The notes under the pieces are model-generated. The model did not search any database and was not told where the DNA came from. It was given only the letters and a program-made list of their open reading frames with translations. DNA of 64,000 bases from a virus. The stretch spans positions 1 to 64,000 of IMG/VR virus record IMGVR_UViG_3300032050_000078; one strand, 5' to 3'. Below, one piece after another: positions 62,694 to 64,000 of the stretch. The number at the start of each line of letters is the position of its first letter. Within the stretch, counting starts at the first letter, position 1. A program made the position numbers and the translations under genes.

Positions 62694-63152
62694 TTAAATA
62701 TTAATAATAACAAAATCACTTGATTCAAAAGCGGTATTAGTCGTTTTATAATCAATTCTAATTTTTGCCGTGTGTTCTAATTGTGATATATTTGAGACAG
62801 TATATTCTCTTTTATCCTCACCATTTATGTATGTTCCTTTATTTTCTTCTTCCATTGAGGCATCTGTTATTTTAACATTAGTAACAGTTAAACCTGGCAT
62901 ATAAGTTGATACCGAATCTCTAATCTCTGATTCTATTTCCGAAAATGTAGGTCCATCCAATGGTTCAAAAATATATTCATATAGTCTAGTACCAAAATCA
63001 GGTAAAAAATACCTAGTACCTTTTCTTGTTAAAAGTAAATGAATAAGATTACTCCTCACTTCTTCATCTGTTGTATCAGAACAATCTAAATACTTTCCCA
63101 CATACGAATTTTGAAAGGGGAAATTTATTCCATATGTTACTCCATTTGCCAT
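62694..63152 (-). CDS. 25: gp25-like baseplate wedge protein
   Basis: A 152-residue GPW/gp25-family protein. The conserved block reads NLIHLLLTRKGTRYFLPDFG followed by TRLYEYIFEP and an SEIESEIRDSV helix. It is the first gene of the baseplate operon. gp25 is related to lysozyme folds but acts structurally, joining wedges to the sheath. Confidence 0.93.
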   Translation of the reverse strand: MANGVTYGINFPFQNSYVGKYLDCSDTTDEEVRSNLIHLLLTRKGTRYFLPDFGTRLYEYIFEPLDGPTFSEIESEIRDSVSTYMPGLTVTNVKITDASMEEENKGTYINGEDKREYTVSNISQLEHTAKIRIDYKTTNTAFESSDFVIINI

Positions 63153-63182
63153 ATCTAATAAATATAATGTTGGGAAGTTTTA

Positions 63183-63190
63183 TATAAATA
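63183..63190 (-). promoter_or_regulatory. TATTTATA element before the baseplate operon
   Basis: A perfect match 30 bases upstream of the gp25 ATG, immediately after the nrdA terminator. A second copy, TATTTATT at 63157-63164, is four bases before the ATG. Confidence 0.5.
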
Positions 63191-63193
63191 AAA

Positions 63194-63215
63194 AATCCCA
63201 ACATAAGTCGGGATT
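63194..63215 (-). terminator. Intrinsic terminator after nrdA
   Basis: On the minus strand AATCCC pairs with GGGATT, extended by three further pairs including a wobble, with a TTAT loop and a following TTTTTT run. Confidence 0.8.
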
Positions 63216-63220
63216 ATATT

Positions 63221-64000
63221 TTAGGATGAACATCCAAAACAATCAAATTCACTATTTTCAGGTTTTGGTGGTAGATTCATGTTTGAATAGTCCACTTTGG
63301 GAACAAATGGTGTTGCTTTTGGTTTTTCTACTTTTGACATATCAACCGCCAAGTGTTTTGCCCCTGTGGAAATTGCCTTGGTTCTAACATAATAACAAAG
63401 AGTTTTCAAACCTTTTTCCCACGAGTGGAAATGTGATGATGTAATCTTTGACAATGTTGGGTTCGCCATATAGATATTCATTGATTGTGATTGATCAATA
63501 AATGGTGCTCTGTCTGCCGCCATATCAATCAATTCTCTTTGTGAAATCTCCCAAATTGTTTTATACTTTGGAATCAAATGCTCAATTCGTTTAACTTTCT
63601 TATTGTAGTGTTTATCTTCAGTATCTAAATAATTGTTAAAGTTAATGTTTTGAATCGATCCCTCATTGATAATAATTTCATTCTTCAAATCCTCAGACCA
63701 AATACCCATTTTTTCAAAGTCATTAATGAGGTATTTATTCACAATCATAATTTCACCACCTACCACTCTTCTGTTAAACAATGCTGAATGTGCGGGTTCT
63801 GTCATTTCAAATGAACCTGTAATTTTCGCTGAAGATGCTACAGGCATTTGTGCCGTGAATAATGAATTACATACCCCAAATTCTTTTACATCTTCTTTAA
63901 GTTGGTTCCAATCCCAGTATCCTGATAAATCACTTTCATTCAATCCCCACATATCAAATTGGAATATACCTTGTGACATTGGCGATCCTTCAAAGAATTT
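63221..64000 (-). CDS. nrdA: Ribonucleotide reductase large subunit, C-terminal part
   Basis: The frame stays open to the window edge (FFEGSPMSQGIFQFDMW), so this is the 3' end of a longer gene and the internal ATG at 63979 is not the start. It matches class I NrdA: MPVASSAKITGSFEM, NRRVVGGE, IWEISQRELIDMAADRAPFI and DQSQSMNIYMA. The C-terminus ends CFGCSS, a cysteine pair placed like the redox shuttle cysteines of NrdA. It makes deoxynucleotides, drawing electrons from thioredoxin or glutaredoxin encoded at 7.4-7.9 kb. Confidence 0.95.
   Translation of the reverse strand, partial: KFFEGSPMSQGIFQFDMWGLNESDLSGYWDWNQLKEDVKEFGVCNSLFTAQMPVASSAKITGSFEMTEPAHSALFNRRVVGGEIMIVNKYLINDFEKMGIWSEDLKNEIIINEGSIQNINFNNYLDTEDKHYNKKVKRIEHLIPKYKTIWEISQRELIDMAADRAPFIDQSQSMNIYMANPTLSKITSSHFHSWEKGLKTLCYYVRTKAISTGAKHLAVDMSKVEKPKATPFVPKVDYSNMNLPPKPENSEFDCFGCSS

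Noticed and set aside
1-64000. Alternative genetic code, as in some gut Bacteroidetes megaphages
   Set aside because: TAG closes the 14102-14740 gene just where it overlaps a convergent gene's end, and TGA forms many ATGA junctions, so neither stop appears reassigned.
1-64000. tRNA genes
   Set aside because: I looked in the intergenic gaps and found no cloverleaf with a convincing T-arm; a scan with tRNAscan-SE would settle it.

Overview
This window is about 64 kb of a large, AT-rich (roughly two thirds A+T) tailed-phage genome with a contractile-tail (T4-like) plan, almost certainly infecting a member of the Bacteroidetes. The phage evidence is a gp25/gp6-type baseplate cluster, gp46/gp47 recombination nucleases, a primase, a RuvC-like resolvase and a ribonucleotide reductase. 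The host evidence is independent of that: a GSII glutamine synthetase of the Bacteroidetes type, a sigma factor resembling the Bacteroidetes primary sigma, SprB-type adhesin repeats, an Hc1/H1-like protein of the type found in Bacteroidetes, a signal peptide ending in SFGQ, promoters of the TTTG-N19-TAnnTTTG class, and no Shine-Dalgarno sequences at the starts I inspected. TAG is used as a stop, so the code is standard. No tRNA, CRISPR array, integrase or transposase was recognised. No stretch above 300 bases lacks a gene.

Layout. 1-5.2 kb (minus): DNA methyltransferase, a methyltransferase-DUF3310 fusion, glutamine synthetase and hypothetical proteins. 5.3-7.3 kb (plus): three hypothetical genes. 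7.3-12.2 kb (minus): glutaredoxin, thioredoxin, a DUF932 protein, a leucine-rich-repeat protein and a D12 adenine methyltransferase. 12.2-14.7 kb: a candidate structured RNA with its own promoter and terminator, small plus-strand genes, and DnaJ on the minus strand. 14.7-21.9 kb (minus): small proteins, an H1-like protein, putative internal virion proteins and a lysis group (amidase plus two spanin-like proteins). 22-28.4 kb (minus): sigma factor, a methyltransferase/PD-(D/E)XK nuclease pair, and gp46. 28.4-33.1 kb (minus): gp47, nuclease, primase and small proteins. 33.2-47.8 kb: adhesin and fibre genes with Thr-Pro linkers, beta-helix-type repeats and SprB repeats, with a RuvC-like gene among them. 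47.8-63.2 kb (minus): baseplate cluster including a 1754-residue protein, gp6-like and gp25-like proteins. 63.2-64 kb: 3' part of nrdA.

Expression logic (inference). Five host-type promoters precede regulatory or accessory genes (DUF932, the RNA, dnaJ, a 148-residue gene, and the operon that carries the sigma factor). A different element, TATTTATA or a close variant, lies upstream of virion genes and some others. A simple model is that host polymerase makes the phage sigma early and later transcription uses the TATTTATA class. Many minus-strand genes overlap as ATGA or TAATG, which suggests translational coupling in long operons.
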